A DNA stretch of 8,794 nucleotides from Actinomycetota bacterium (GTDB lineage Bacteria > Actinomycetota > Acidimicrobiia > Acidimicrobiales > Ilumatobacteraceae), in the NCBI GenBank assembly GCA_009704065.1, contig WLEX01000035.1, positions 1-8,794 of the forward strand, given 5' to 3'. Below the pieces are notes generated by a model, which was given only the letters and a program-made list of their open reading frames with translations, did not search any database and had not been told where the DNA came from. The position numbers and the translations under genes were made by a program. Positions 1-6,063 of the stretch are shown piece by piece (position 1 is the first letter of the stretch; every line of letters begins with the position of its first letter).

Positions 1-74
1 AGCCTGAGAATATTGCCAGTGAATTCAGGCTCACTGAGGAATTTCTGACACAGCACCTCACGCTTGGCAGATAG
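1..74 (+). CDS. C-terminal end of an S9-type (prolyl oligopeptidase family) peptidase, 5' end outside window
   Basis: In the frame whose first full codon is at position 3, the window opens inside an open frame that ends at TAG 72-74. The 23 visible residues begin PENIASEFRLTEEFL and end QHLTLGR. This resembles the tail of S9-family acylaminoacyl and dipeptidyl peptidases, where a 'PEN' after the catalytic His loop leads into an amphipathic helix ending in a pattern like 'EAFLAKHLGGR'. The catalytic residues lie upstream of the window, so enzyme activity cannot be judged. The stop falls 10 nt before the ATG of the J-domain gene on the same strand, which suggests co-transcription. The assignment rests on one short motif recalled from the family; another alpha/beta-hydrolase-fold peptidase is possible. 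Confidence 0.5.
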   Translation, partial: PENIASEFRLTEEFLTQHLTLGR

Positions 75-84
75 CGTTTCGTGC

Positions 85-783
85 ATGCTGCTCGCCGAGA
101 TTGAGATTTTTCATTCACGGCCCATTGCTCCCACGCGGCGTTTATCTCTCGGGCACCTGTATTTGCCCGTGGAACCAACACCCGGTTTTGGCGGCGTTCT
201 TCTTGGGGCCATTTTGGCAGTACACATTGGCGAAGTCGACGATGATCTCATCCCTGACATTCAACGATTGTTAGTGGAGATTGAAAATGATTCACGTGTA
301 GTGCAGCCGCGATTGCGCCATCGATTTCAAGTCGATCGTCACGGATTGTCGTACAGCCGCCATCGCATGATGGGAAATGGTGAGTCGATCGAATTCGAGT
401 TCGACAACAATGGGACTCCACTGCAGCAGGTACTTGGTGCTATTTATTCTCTCGAACGGCTCGATGTTTCATTGCGAAGAATCTTGGTGCCCATCATGCG
501 TCGCGCCATGACGTGGCGTGGACCAATTGGTCCTTCATTTATTGCATACCTTGCCGGAACGAATGCATCTTCGGTGTCGGCGTTGGCAGACCCACGCGCA
601 TGGGCATTAGAGATCTTGGGATTCCCATCTGGCACCGTTAAGCCAGGTAAGCGTGACATCATGGCTCGCTTTCGCGAGAAGCTTCGCCATGCACATCCAG
701 ATCATGGCGGCGATGAAGTTTTAGCTAGCAAACTCATTATCGATATCACCGAGGCGCGACGCGTATTAATTGAGTCGTTATGA
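85..783 (+). CDS. Protein with C-terminal J domain (DnaJ-like) and uncharacterised N-terminal region
   Basis: A 232-residue protein if started at ATG 85. The frame is open back to 49 and a TTG at 64 is possible, but 85 is preferred because TTG 64 would overlap the upstream gene ending at 74. The last ~60 residues (about 172-232) look like a J domain: a first helix with 'WALEILGF', a basic helix II, and the hallmark HPD at 204-206 followed by HGG, then a final helix. J domains stimulate the ATPase of an Hsp70 (DnaK), so the protein is probably a co-chaperone or adaptor. There is no Gly/Phe-rich region, no zinc-binding CxxCxGxG repeats and no clear membrane helix. Residues 1-170 match no family I recognise; they hold a conserved-looking 'SRPIAPTRR' patch and a Gly/Pro-rich 'PTPGFGGVLLG' at 31-41. 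The gene overlaps the next one by ATGA. Confidence is good for the J domain and low for the role. Confidence 0.82.
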   Translation: MLLAEIEIFHSRPIAPTRRLSLGHLYLPVEPTPGFGGVLLGAILAVHIGEVDDDLIPDIQRLLVEIENDSRVVQPRLRHRFQVDRHGLSYSRHRMMGNGESIEFEFDNNGTPLQQVLGAIYSLERLDVSLRRILVPIMRRAMTWRGPIGPSFIAYLAGTNASSVSALADPRAWALEILGFPSGTVKPGKRDIMARFREKLRHAHPDHGGDEVLASKLIIDITEARRVLIESL

Positions 784-1352
784 GCACAGTCGCTGGTGTC
801 ATGCTCTTTCCTGGTGCGGGATCATCATCGACCCATTCGTCGCTGATAGCGATTGAACAGGCGTTGTCTCCACTTCCTGTTGCACGGTATGACTTCCCGT
901 ATCGGCTCGCAGGAAAACCATTTCCCGACAAAGCCCCCGTGCTCATTGCTGCTGTAAAAAGCCATGTGCGTGCATTTGCCGCATCGCTTGGTGTCGAAAC
1001 ATCACAAGTGGTGATTGGTGGTCGCAGTATGGGTGGGCGCATGTGTTCAATGGCAATTGCAGACACAGATGATCCGTTACGTGTTGCCGGTTTGGTACTG
1101 GTGTCGTATCCGTTGCATCCGCCTAAGAAACCCGACAACTTACGAATTGAACATCTACCTGGCGTTACAGTGCCTACTTTGTGCGTCAGCGGAACACGCG
1201 ATACTTTTGGAACCCCCGAGGAACTGCAGACAGCATTTGCGGTAGTGCCAGGCAATGTCACGTGGAGTTGGGTAGACAATGGCCGACACGAATTGGCAAA
1301 AGCCGATGACGACGTCGCGACGCGTGTTGCTTCGTGGGTGCAGGCCCTTTAA
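780..1352 (+). CDS. Small alpha/beta hydrolase (dienelactone hydrolase / TEX30-KANL3-like)
   Basis: A 190-residue alpha/beta-hydrolase-fold protein, short for the fold and close in size to the KANL3/TEX30-like group. The likely oxyanion-hole loop is PGAG at 11-14. The nucleophile elbow is GRSMGG at 81-86 with Ser83. The probable acid is Asp141 in GTRDTFG and the base is His170 in NGRHEL, so the full Ser-Asp-His triad is present in the usual order and spacing. No signal peptide or membrane segment is seen, so it should be cytoplasmic. The substrate cannot be told; esters or thioesters are typical. Its ATG overlaps the TGA of the J-domain gene (ATGA, 780-783), which predicts translational coupling. 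Its 3' end overlaps the MFS gene on the other strand by 4 nt. Confidence 0.85.
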   Translation: MSTVAGVMLFPGAGSSSTHSSLIAIEQALSPLPVARYDFPYRLAGKPFPDKAPVLIAAVKSHVRAFAASLGVETSQVVIGGRSMGGRMCSMAIADTDDPLRVAGLVLVSYPLHPPKKPDNLRIEHLPGVTVPTLCVSGTRDTFGTPEELQTAFAVVPGNVTWSWVDNGRHELAKADDDVATRVASWVQAL

Positions 1353-2581
1353 TTCTCGTGAGATATCTCATCAAGTTCTCGATGAGCAGTTTCAGGGTAT
1401 TGCAGCCACACAATGATCGATGCAATAACGGGGGCTACTACAAGCCACATCATGACTGCGCCATATGATGCGCCGGCATCTAATACGCGCCCCGCGCCGA
1501 TGAGCCCGATACTTCCACCGAGTAAGGCAGCAGTCATGATGATGCCGCCAGCAAGACTGCGTACGCCAGTAGGGAATAGTTCGCCTCGGTATACCGCCAA
1601 CGCGGGGTAGGAGAGCCCAAAGGCAAATCCACCAATGACGGCAAAGACCCACATGGTGGTACCCGATACACAAAATGAAATACCCAATAGAAATGCACCT
1701 AGCGGAACCATGGTGGCACCGAGAATGCGTCGCCCGCGTTCATCGGCAATGCGTCCACCGATGATGAGGCCTAGAGAAGCGGGAGCTGACGTTGCCACGG
1801 TGAATAGCGCAACGAGCAGAGCTGAATAGCCTCGTTCATCTTTCAGGTATCTGTTCTGAAAGATGGAGCCGGTGGCGATGTACATATTTGAAAGAAACAC
1901 CACCGAACAGATGCGAAACAGATTCGCACGAATGATGCGCAACAGTTCAGTGCGTTGCACTCGGTGCGTCTGAACATGTTGTACAAAACGTTGCGACTCA
2001 GGAAGCCATTTCATGAGGGCAAAGGCAACAAGTAACCAAACGAGACTCACCGCATAGATCAATCTCCACGAGCGCAACCCAAGATCGGCAAGGGGAAGGG
2101 CTGCAACGGCAACGCCAGCCCCTGCACCACTAAGCACAGCTAGTAATCCAGTGACATACGCGCGGCTATTGCGTGGCATCTCTTCAATGGCGATAACTGC
2201 GATCAAGATGTCGAGAGTAAGCCCCAGTGGCCTGCCAACGGTTTGCGTTGCAACGAGAAATATGTAATTCGGCGCGACGGCACCTAGCGCACACACAAGT
2301 GGTGCAGTCCAGGCAAGCGCAATCATGATGGGACGTCGGCCGCGTCGATCGGCCAGTGCAACAAGCGGGAGAGAAATCAGAATTCCAAATCGAACAATTG
2401 CCGCACCCACTCCTTGCGCTGAACGTGAGATGCCAAATTCATCGGCCGCAAAGGCCACGGTCTGGGTGAAAAGTGTGTTGGTAAACGCGGCCGACATTGA
2501 GGCAAGGCTCACCAAAATCACGATGCGACGCTGATGTGGGGTGAGAGTGTCGCTCGGCTTGGCCCATGTGGGTAGGCGCAT
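1349..2581 (-). CDS. MFS transporter, sugar-porter / metabolite:H+ symporter type
   Basis: A 12-helix major facilitator of 410 residues from ATG 2581 or 419 from GTG 2608 (numbering here from the GTG). The motif A loop between helices 2 and 3 is ADRRGRRPI (86-94), with its half-repeat GRIADERGRR at 285-294 between helices 8 and 9. A PES motif (LPESQRF, 202-208) follows helix 6, 'RGELFPTGVRS' sits at 341-351, and the C-terminus carries YPETAHRELDE (404-414). These PES/PET signatures place it near the sugar-porter and metabolite:proton symporter families; the substrate is unknown. ATG 2581 has AGGA 8 nt upstream. GTG 2608 has no Shine-Dalgarno but lies 6 nt after a TATGCT -10. I list the ATG, but the GTG is a real alternative. 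It is divergent from murA and convergent with the hydrolase. Confidence 0.9.
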   Translation of the reverse strand: MRLPTWAKPSDTLTPHQRRIVILVSLASMSAAFTNTLFTQTVAFAADEFGISRSAQGVGAAIVRFGILISLPLVALADRRGRRPIMIALAWTAPLVCALGAVAPNYIFLVATQTVGRPLGLTLDILIAVIAIEEMPRNSRAYVTGLLAVLSGAGAGVAVAALPLADLGLRSWRLIYAVSLVWLLVAFALMKWLPESQRFVQHVQTHRVQRTELLRIIRANLFRICSVVFLSNMYIATGSIFQNRYLKDERGYSALLVALFTVATSAPASLGLIIGGRIADERGRRILGATMVPLGAFLLGISFCVSGTTMWVFAVIGGFAFGLSYPALAVYRGELFPTGVRSLAGGIIMTAALLGGSIGLIGAGRVLDAGASYGAVMMWLVVAPVIASIIVWLQYPETAHRELDEISHEN

Positions 2582-2589
2582 CGGGGAAT

Positions 2590-2593
2590 TCCT
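2590..2593 (-). promoter_or_regulatory. Ribosome binding site for the MFS gene (supports ATG 2581)
   Basis: On the minus strand AGGA lies 8 nt before ATG 2581, a normal Shine-Dalgarno position. The longer reading from GTG 2608 has no such site. If transcription begins near 2608, this would give a leader of about 27 nt. Confidence 0.5.
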
Positions 2594-2614
2594 ACCGTTT
2601 GGGGTCACGGCGGG

Positions 2615-2622
2615 AGCATACT
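2615..2622. promoter_or_regulatory. Overlapping divergent -10 elements (bidirectional promoter, MFS gene / murA)
   Basis: The 8-bp block AGCATACT reads as TATGCT on the minus strand (2620-2615), a match to TANNNT, 6 nt before the MFS GTG at 2608. On the plus strand it reads as CATACT (2617-2622), with the key A and final T, 7 nt before the murA ATG at 2630. The two hexamers share four base pairs. No convincing -35 was found on either side. The spacing fits leaderless transcription of murA. This is inferred from sequence only. Confidence 0.5.
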
Positions 2623-2629
2623 GATATCT

Positions 2630-3940
2630 ATGTCTGATGGCTCGCTCTCCCCAGCAAGCGACGTAATTGTCGCTGCGAACAGCGGGCCATTGTCGGGTGA
2701 AGTCGTGGTCCCTGGGGCAAAGAATTCAGTTCTTAAATTGATGGCAGCCACATTGTTGGCCGATGGGCAATACACGCTTACCAATGTGCCCGTCATTGAA
2801 GACGTGGCCATCATGAGTGATCTGCTGCGTGCTGTGGGATTACACATTCAGGTAGAACCCGCTCGTCCCGGTGAAGTTGGCCAACACCTTGTTATCAACA
2901 ACTCGGGGGCGATCACTCCTGTAGCGCCACTGGAATTAGCTGATCGCATCAGATCATCGGTGAACTTAGTGGGGCCATTGCTTGGTCGTTTCGGTCATGT
3001 TGATATTGCTCTACCCGGTGGAGATGATTTTGGTGGCCGACCTATCGACATGCATTTACGTGGCCTCGAAGCACTCGGTGCCGAATTCGAAGTAACACCC
3101 GAAGGAATTGTGGGACGTTGCTCCACACTTGTAGGTGCACATGTCGATTTCGATTTCCCGAGTGTGGGTGCCACAGAAAATGTGTTGATGGCTGCAGTTG
3201 TCGCCAATGGCGTCACCACCATTACCAATGCAGCACGTGAACCCGAAATTGTCGACTTATGCACCATGTTGCGCAAGATGGGGTGCCGAATTGAAGGCAT
3301 GGGCACTTCTACCCTCACAATCACTGGTGTTTTGCCGGGCACATTGCAGCCCGTGACTCACGAGGTGGTGACCGATCGTGTGCAAGCAGCTACATATATT
3401 GCAGCAGTGGGTATGTGTGGCGGCACTATTCGTGTGTCACGTGCGAATGCACAACACATGGGCATGATGCTCACTCGTTTTACCGACATGGGGCTTGTCT
3501 TCGACATTGATGACGAGGGAATTACTGTGACTGCGCCATCGGTGCTCACCTCTGTCGATGTATCGACACTTCCGTATCCCGGAGTTGCAACTGATTACAA
3601 ACCACTAGTGGTTGCCATGTTGTCTATTGCACGTGGAGCCGGAATCGTGACAGAGAATTTGTACCCCGGTCGTTTTCGTTATGTCGAAGAATTACGCAAG
3701 CTGGGTGCCGATATCGGTATCGATGGTCATCATGCCATCGTGCGTGGAGTTCCTCATCTTCATGGAGCTTCGGTGGTGGCCCCCGACATTCGCGCTGGTG
3801 CCGCGCTCGTAGTGGCTGGTCTTGCAGCCAGTGGCATCACCGAGATTGGCGATGTGTTCCATATCGATCGTGGCTACGAAGACCTGGTGGGCAGACTCAG
3901 TGCTCTTGGGGCGTCGGTGAGTCGGATTCAGCCTCAGTAA
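2630..3940 (+). CDS. murA: UDP-N-acetylglucosamine 1-carboxyvinyltransferase (MurA), Asp-type active site
   Basis: A cytoplasmic enzyme that transfers enolpyruvate from PEP to UDP-GlcNAc, the first committed step of peptidoglycan precursor synthesis. At 436 residues it is slightly longer than the usual ~420 because of an N-terminal extension. Family landmarks are Lys31-Asn32 in PGAKNS, Arg108 (E. coli Arg91), Arg137 in GGRPID (E. coli Arg120), FPSVGATEN at 176-184, Asp322 in the PYPG...TD loop, DIRA at 386-389 and Arg414 in HIDRGYE (E. coli Arg397). The residue matching E. coli Cys115 is Asp132 (LPGGDDFGG), the form linked to fosfomycin insensitivity in mycobacteria and chlamydiae. Two other usually conserved stretches differ: 'PDRIEAGT' is TDRVQAAT (248-255) and 'PGFPTD' is PGVATD (317-322). 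ATG 2630 has no Shine-Dalgarno and is probably leaderless. The 3' end overlaps a small minus-strand gene by 44 nt. Confidence 0.95.
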   Translation: MSDGSLSPASDVIVAANSGPLSGEVVVPGAKNSVLKLMAATLLADGQYTLTNVPVIEDVAIMSDLLRAVGLHIQVEPARPGEVGQHLVINNSGAITPVAPLELADRIRSSVNLVGPLLGRFGHVDIALPGGDDFGGRPIDMHLRGLEALGAEFEVTPEGIVGRCSTLVGAHVDFDFPSVGATENVLMAAVVANGVTTITNAAREPEIVDLCTMLRKMGCRIEGMGTSTLTITGVLPGTLQPVTHEVVTDRVQAATYIAAVGMCGGTIRVSRANAQHMGMMLTRFTDMGLVFDIDDEGITVTAPSVLTSVDVSTLPYPGVATDYKPLVVAMLSIARGAGIVTENLYPGRFRYVEELRKLGADIGIDGHHAIVRGVPHLHGASVVAPDIRAGAALVVAGLAASGITEIGDVFHIDRGYEDLVGRLSALGASVSRIQPQ

Positions 3941-4061
3941 CGGCTTGGGATTTCACCTGTTTTTTCGCGCGTGAGTTCGCGAGGCGTAAAAGTGAGAAAA
4001 TTAGACCGATCGGAACTGCTGCGTAGAGCATTTCATCCCAGCCGCCTTGATGAGCGAACAC
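3897..4061 (-). CDS. Small single-helix membrane protein, conserved-looking hypothetical
   Basis: This minus-strand frame fills the murA to NifU-C gap. From GTG 4061 it gives 54 residues; an ATG at 4085 would give 62. GTG is preferred because TACGCT (4073-4068) sits exactly 6 nt before it, the same leaderless spacing seen at other starts here, while ATG 4085 would overlap the start of the NifU-C gene. The protein has a short N-terminus with AHQGGWDEML, one hydrophobic segment (about LYAAVPIGLIFSLLRLA), then a basic NSRAKK stretch and an acidic, polar tail, which suggests an N-out, C-in single-pass protein. I believe small actinobacterial proteins with an 'HQGGWDE' start are widespread, but this cannot be checked here. 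Its 3' end overlaps murA by 44 nt. Function unknown. Confidence 0.6.
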   Translation of the reverse strand: MFAHQGGWDEMLYAAVPIGLIFSLLRLANSRAKKQVKSQAVTEAESDSPTPQEH

Positions 4062-4098
4062 CCAGCCAGCGTAGGCTGTAGGCATGTCAATGCGTCAA
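4047..4098. promoter_or_regulatory. Mirror-like bidirectional promoter between the small membrane protein gene and the NifU-C operon
   Basis: Plus strand: a -35-like TTGATG at 4047-4052 and a -10 TAGGCT at 4072-4077, spacer 19 nt, then 6 nt to ATG 4084. Minus strand: a -35-like TTGACG at 4098-4093 and a -10 TACGCT at 4073-4068, spacer 19 nt, then 6 nt to GTG 4061. The two -10 hexamers share the TA/AT pair at 4072-4073. Both match TANNNT. A 19-nt spacer is longer than the usual 17, so the -35 calls are weaker than the -10 calls. The plus side should drive the whole 4084-7064 unit. Confidence 0.55.
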
Positions 4099-4317
4099 CA
4101 GGTAGAAGAGACCATTGTGGTTATTAGGCCAGCGCTTCAGGCTGACGGTGGCGACATTGTGTTGCACGGTGTCGACGAAGCAACCGGCGTGGTGTCGGTA
4201 GAACTGCTTGGCGCTTGCACCAGCTGCCCTGCGTCCGATCAAACCCTGAAAGCGGGCATCGAGCGCATTATGAAAGATCGCATAGACGGAGTCACCGAGG
4301 TTGTGCAGGTCGTCTAA
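4084..4317 (+). CDS. NifU C-terminal-domain protein (Fe-S cluster scaffold/carrier)
   Basis: A 77-residue stand-alone NifU-C (Nfu) domain. The family binds a [4Fe-4S] cluster at a dimer interface through one CxxC and passes it to apo-proteins. The motif is intact: GACTSC with Cys45 and Cys48, followed by the typical 'LKAGIER' helix; the N-terminal half has the 'IRPALQADGGDI' pattern. It lacks the extra A-type domain of E. coli NfuA, so it is the minimal form. No SUF or ISC genes are in the window. ATG 4084 has no Shine-Dalgarno but follows TAGGCT by 6 nt, so it is probably leaderless. Its TAA is directly followed by the meaB ATG with no gap, which suggests it leads a five-gene transcript. Confidence 0.92.
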   Translation: MSMRQQVEETIVVIRPALQADGGDIVLHGVDEATGVVSVELLGACTSCPASDQTLKAGIERIMKDRIDGVTEVVQVV

Positions 4318-5280
4318 ATGAGCCGCCGCAATCTCAGCCCCCAAGAACTTTTCGACGCCGCATGTGCCGGTGACAGAGCAGCTCTTGCACGAGTGCTGTC
4401 GTTGTTGGAGCGCGGTGACACTGTTGCTCGTGAAGTAGGGCGACTTGCCTATAAAAAGAGCGGCAGTGCATACACAGTCGGTATTACCGGCGCGCCTGGT
4501 GCAGGAAAAAGCACACTCACTAGTTCTCTCATCACACACTTGCGCAAACAGCAATTAGAAATTGCAGTTCTTGCTATTGATCCGTCGTCACCATTTACTG
4601 GTGGAGCAATCTTGGGCGATCGAGTGCGTATGCAAGATCATGCCACTGACCCCGGAGTGTTTATTCGTTCTATGGCAACGCGCGGACATCTTGGTGGACT
4701 GTCGTTATCTACTCCTGAGGCAATTCGCATGCTTGATGCTGTTGGGCGTCAATGGATCTTGGTGGAGACCGTGGGTGTTGGTCAGGTAGAAGTAGAAATC
4801 GCTGGTAAAGCCGACACCACTGTTGTGGTGCTGAACCCAGGGTGGGGAGATTCGGTGCAGGCCAACAAAGCAGGCCTCATGGAAATTGCCGACATCTTCG
4901 TTATTAACAAAGCCGATCGCAAAGGCGTGGAAGAAACTCGACGCGATATTGAAGGCATGCTCGAACTCACCGACATGGCACACGATGCTTGGCGTCCACC
5001 CATCATTGCAACCGTTGGAAGCACTGGCGAAGGTGTGCCGTCACTATGGGATGCAGTTCTCGAACATCGTGCGGCAATCGAATCCACTGGCGAATTAAAG
5101 AAGCGTCGCGATTTTCGTTTGCGTGAAGAGCTGCGTGAAATTGTTGCGCGTCGCCTCGAACAAAAAGCTCGTGAAATTCTCACCGGTGATCATTGGGATG
5201 GACTACAGAGCCAAGTGCTCGATCGCAGTCTCGATCCATGGTCGGCTGCCGATGAAATGTTGCGCGGAGTAGGAGCCTGA
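4318..5280 (+). CDS. meaB: MeaB/ArgK-family GTPase, chaperone of B12-dependent acyl-CoA mutase
   Basis: A 320-residue P-loop GTPase of the G3E group. MeaB/MMAA proteins gate delivery of adenosylcobalamin to methylmalonyl-CoA mutase and related mutases and protect them from inactivation. The Walker A is GAPGAGKST (58-66). Family signatures are DPSSPFTGGAILGDRVRM (88-105), FIRSMATRG (115-123), the Walker B/switch region VETVGVGQ (149-156) with Glu150, PGWGDSVQANKAG (174-186) and the guanine-specificity motif NKAD (197-200). A helical C-terminal extension (about 260-320) fits the dimerisation arm. Length is normal. No mutase or cobalamin genes are in the window, so the partner mutase must be encoded elsewhere. 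It starts immediately after the previous stop. The old name 'ArgK, arginine/ornithine transport kinase' should not be used. Confidence 0.95.
   Translation: MSRRNLSPQELFDAACAGDRAALARVLSLLERGDTVAREVGRLAYKKSGSAYTVGITGAPGAGKSTLTSSLITHLRKQQLEIAVLAIDPSSPFTGGAILGDRVRMQDHATDPGVFIRSMATRGHLGGLSLSTPEAIRMLDAVGRQWILVETVGVGQVEVEIAGKADTTVVVLNPGWGDSVQANKAGLMEIADIFVINKADRKGVEETRRDIEGMLELTDMAHDAWRPPIIATVGSTGEGVPSLWDAVLEHRAAIESTGELKKRRDFRLREELREIVARRLEQKAREILTGDHWDGLQSQVLDRSLDPWSAADEMLRGVGA
5271..5275 (+). promoter_or_regulatory. Strong ribosome binding site for the enoyl-CoA hydratase gene
   Basis: AGGAG lies 6 nt before ATG 5282, inside the last codons of meaB. It is the clearest Shine-Dalgarno in the window and settles the start. 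Starts at 2630, 4061 and 4084 lack one, so leadered internal genes and leaderless first genes seem to use different initiation modes. Confidence 0.75.
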
Positions 5281-5281
5281 A

Positions 5282-6061
5282 ATGTCTAATGAATCACTAG
5301 TACTTGTAGATCGTCGCAGTGATGGCGTTGCCGTAGTGACCCTTAATTCTCCCAAGGTCAATGCGTTATCCACCGCATTACTTTCTCGCTTGCACGAAGT
5401 GGCCCGTGACCTCACGGCCAATCCAGCTGGGGCAGTTGTTGTTACTGGTGGAGATCGTTTGTTTGCCGCTGGTGCAGATATTTCTGAATTTGGCGGAGCA
5501 GAAGAAGCAACAACTATTGGCGCAGCATTTCACGCGGCTCTCAATGCAGTGGCTGCCATTCCGTCCTTCACTATTGCTGCAGTCAGTGGTTATGCCTTGG
5601 GTGGCGGATGCGAGCTCTCTATGGCATGCGACTATCGCATTGCATCAACAAAAGCGGTCTTTGGTCAGCCTGAAATTCTGCTGGGAATCATTCCTGGTGG
5701 TGGCGGCACACAACGTTTGCCTCGCCTCGTGGGTGCGAGCCGTGCAAAAGAACTCATGATTACAGGACGTCAAGTAAAGGCCGAAGAAGCACTCGCCATT
5801 GGTCTTGCCAATGAAGTTGTGGAACCCGTTGCACTCATGAATCGTGCGCTAGAGATGGCTACTTCAATTGCCGCAGGTGCCACTGTTGCTACTCGACTAA
5901 TAAAACAAGCAGTCGACCAGGGTGTAGAAACTGATCTTGCCTCTGGCCTTGCACTTGAACTGCAATTGTTCACCGAAGTGTTTCATTCAGCCGATAGCCA
6001 AGTCGGCGTTGCCAGTTTCTTAGAACACGGACCCGGTAAAGCCACATTCACTGGCAAATAG
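5282..6061 (+). CDS. Enoyl-CoA hydratase/isomerase (crotonase) family protein
   Basis: A 259-residue crotonase-fold enzyme, normal size, cytoplasmic. The first oxyanion-hole segment is FAAGADISEF (61-70). The second is GYALGGGCELSMACD (103-117), where Gly108 aligns with the backbone donor. Both hydratase glutamates are present: Glu111 (rat mitochondrial Glu144) in GGCE and Glu131 (rat Glu164) in GQPEILLG, followed by IPGGGGTQRLPR (137-148). This supports true hydration of trans-2-enoyl-CoA in fatty acid or branched-chain amino acid breakdown. The C-terminus ends with SFLEHGPGKATFTGK, close to the usual 'AFLEKRxPxFxGR' with a small difference. The gene follows meaB by 1 nt and has a strong RBS. 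The exact chain-length preference cannot be told, so no symbol is given. Confidence 0.93.
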   Translation: MSNESLVLVDRRSDGVAVVTLNSPKVNALSTALLSRLHEVARDLTANPAGAVVVTGGDRLFAAGADISEFGGAEEATTIGAAFHAALNAVAAIPSFTIAAVSGYALGGGCELSMACDYRIASTKAVFGQPEILLGIIPGGGGTQRLPRLVGASRAKELMITGRQVKAEEALAIGLANEVVEPVALMNRALEMATSIAAGATVATRLIKQAVDQGVETDLASGLALELQLFTEVFHSADSQVGVASFLEHGPGKATFTGK

Positions 6062-6063
6062 CA

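Noticed and set aside
1..31. Perfect 7-bp inverted repeat AGCCTGA (1-7) / TCAGGCT (25-31) with a 17-nt loop
   Set aside because: It lies within the coding tail of the upstream gene, the loop is long and there is no T run, so it is neither a terminator nor a clear operator.
45..77. Possible promoter CTGACA (45-50) with TAGCGT (72-77), 7 nt before ATG 85
   Set aside because: The spacer of 21 nt is too long, and the elements lie within or over the stop of the upstream gene; the J-domain gene is more simply read through.
746..1279. 177-codon minus-strand frame antisense to the hydrolase
   Set aside because: Composition looks random, it matches no family, and the plus frame has a full catalytic triad. 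It is a shadow frame.
3965..3982. Stem TCGCG/CGCGA next to a run of six T residues, near the end of murA
   Set aside because: The T run precedes the stem on the plus strand, and on the minus strand the stem is followed by A residues, so it has the wrong polarity for a terminator on either strand. It codes for the basic SRAKK stretch of the small membrane protein.
4062..4085. ATG 4085 as the start of the small membrane protein, sharing CATG with the NifU-C start
   Set aside because: Attractive symmetry, but it has no Shine-Dalgarno and no -10 at the right distance, whereas GTG 4061 has TACGCT exactly 6 nt upstream.
4087..4554. 155-codon minus-strand frame antisense to the NifU-C and meaB genes, with several Cys residues
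   Set aside because: The Cys residues do not form a recognisable motif, and the frame lies wholly over two well-conserved plus-strand genes.
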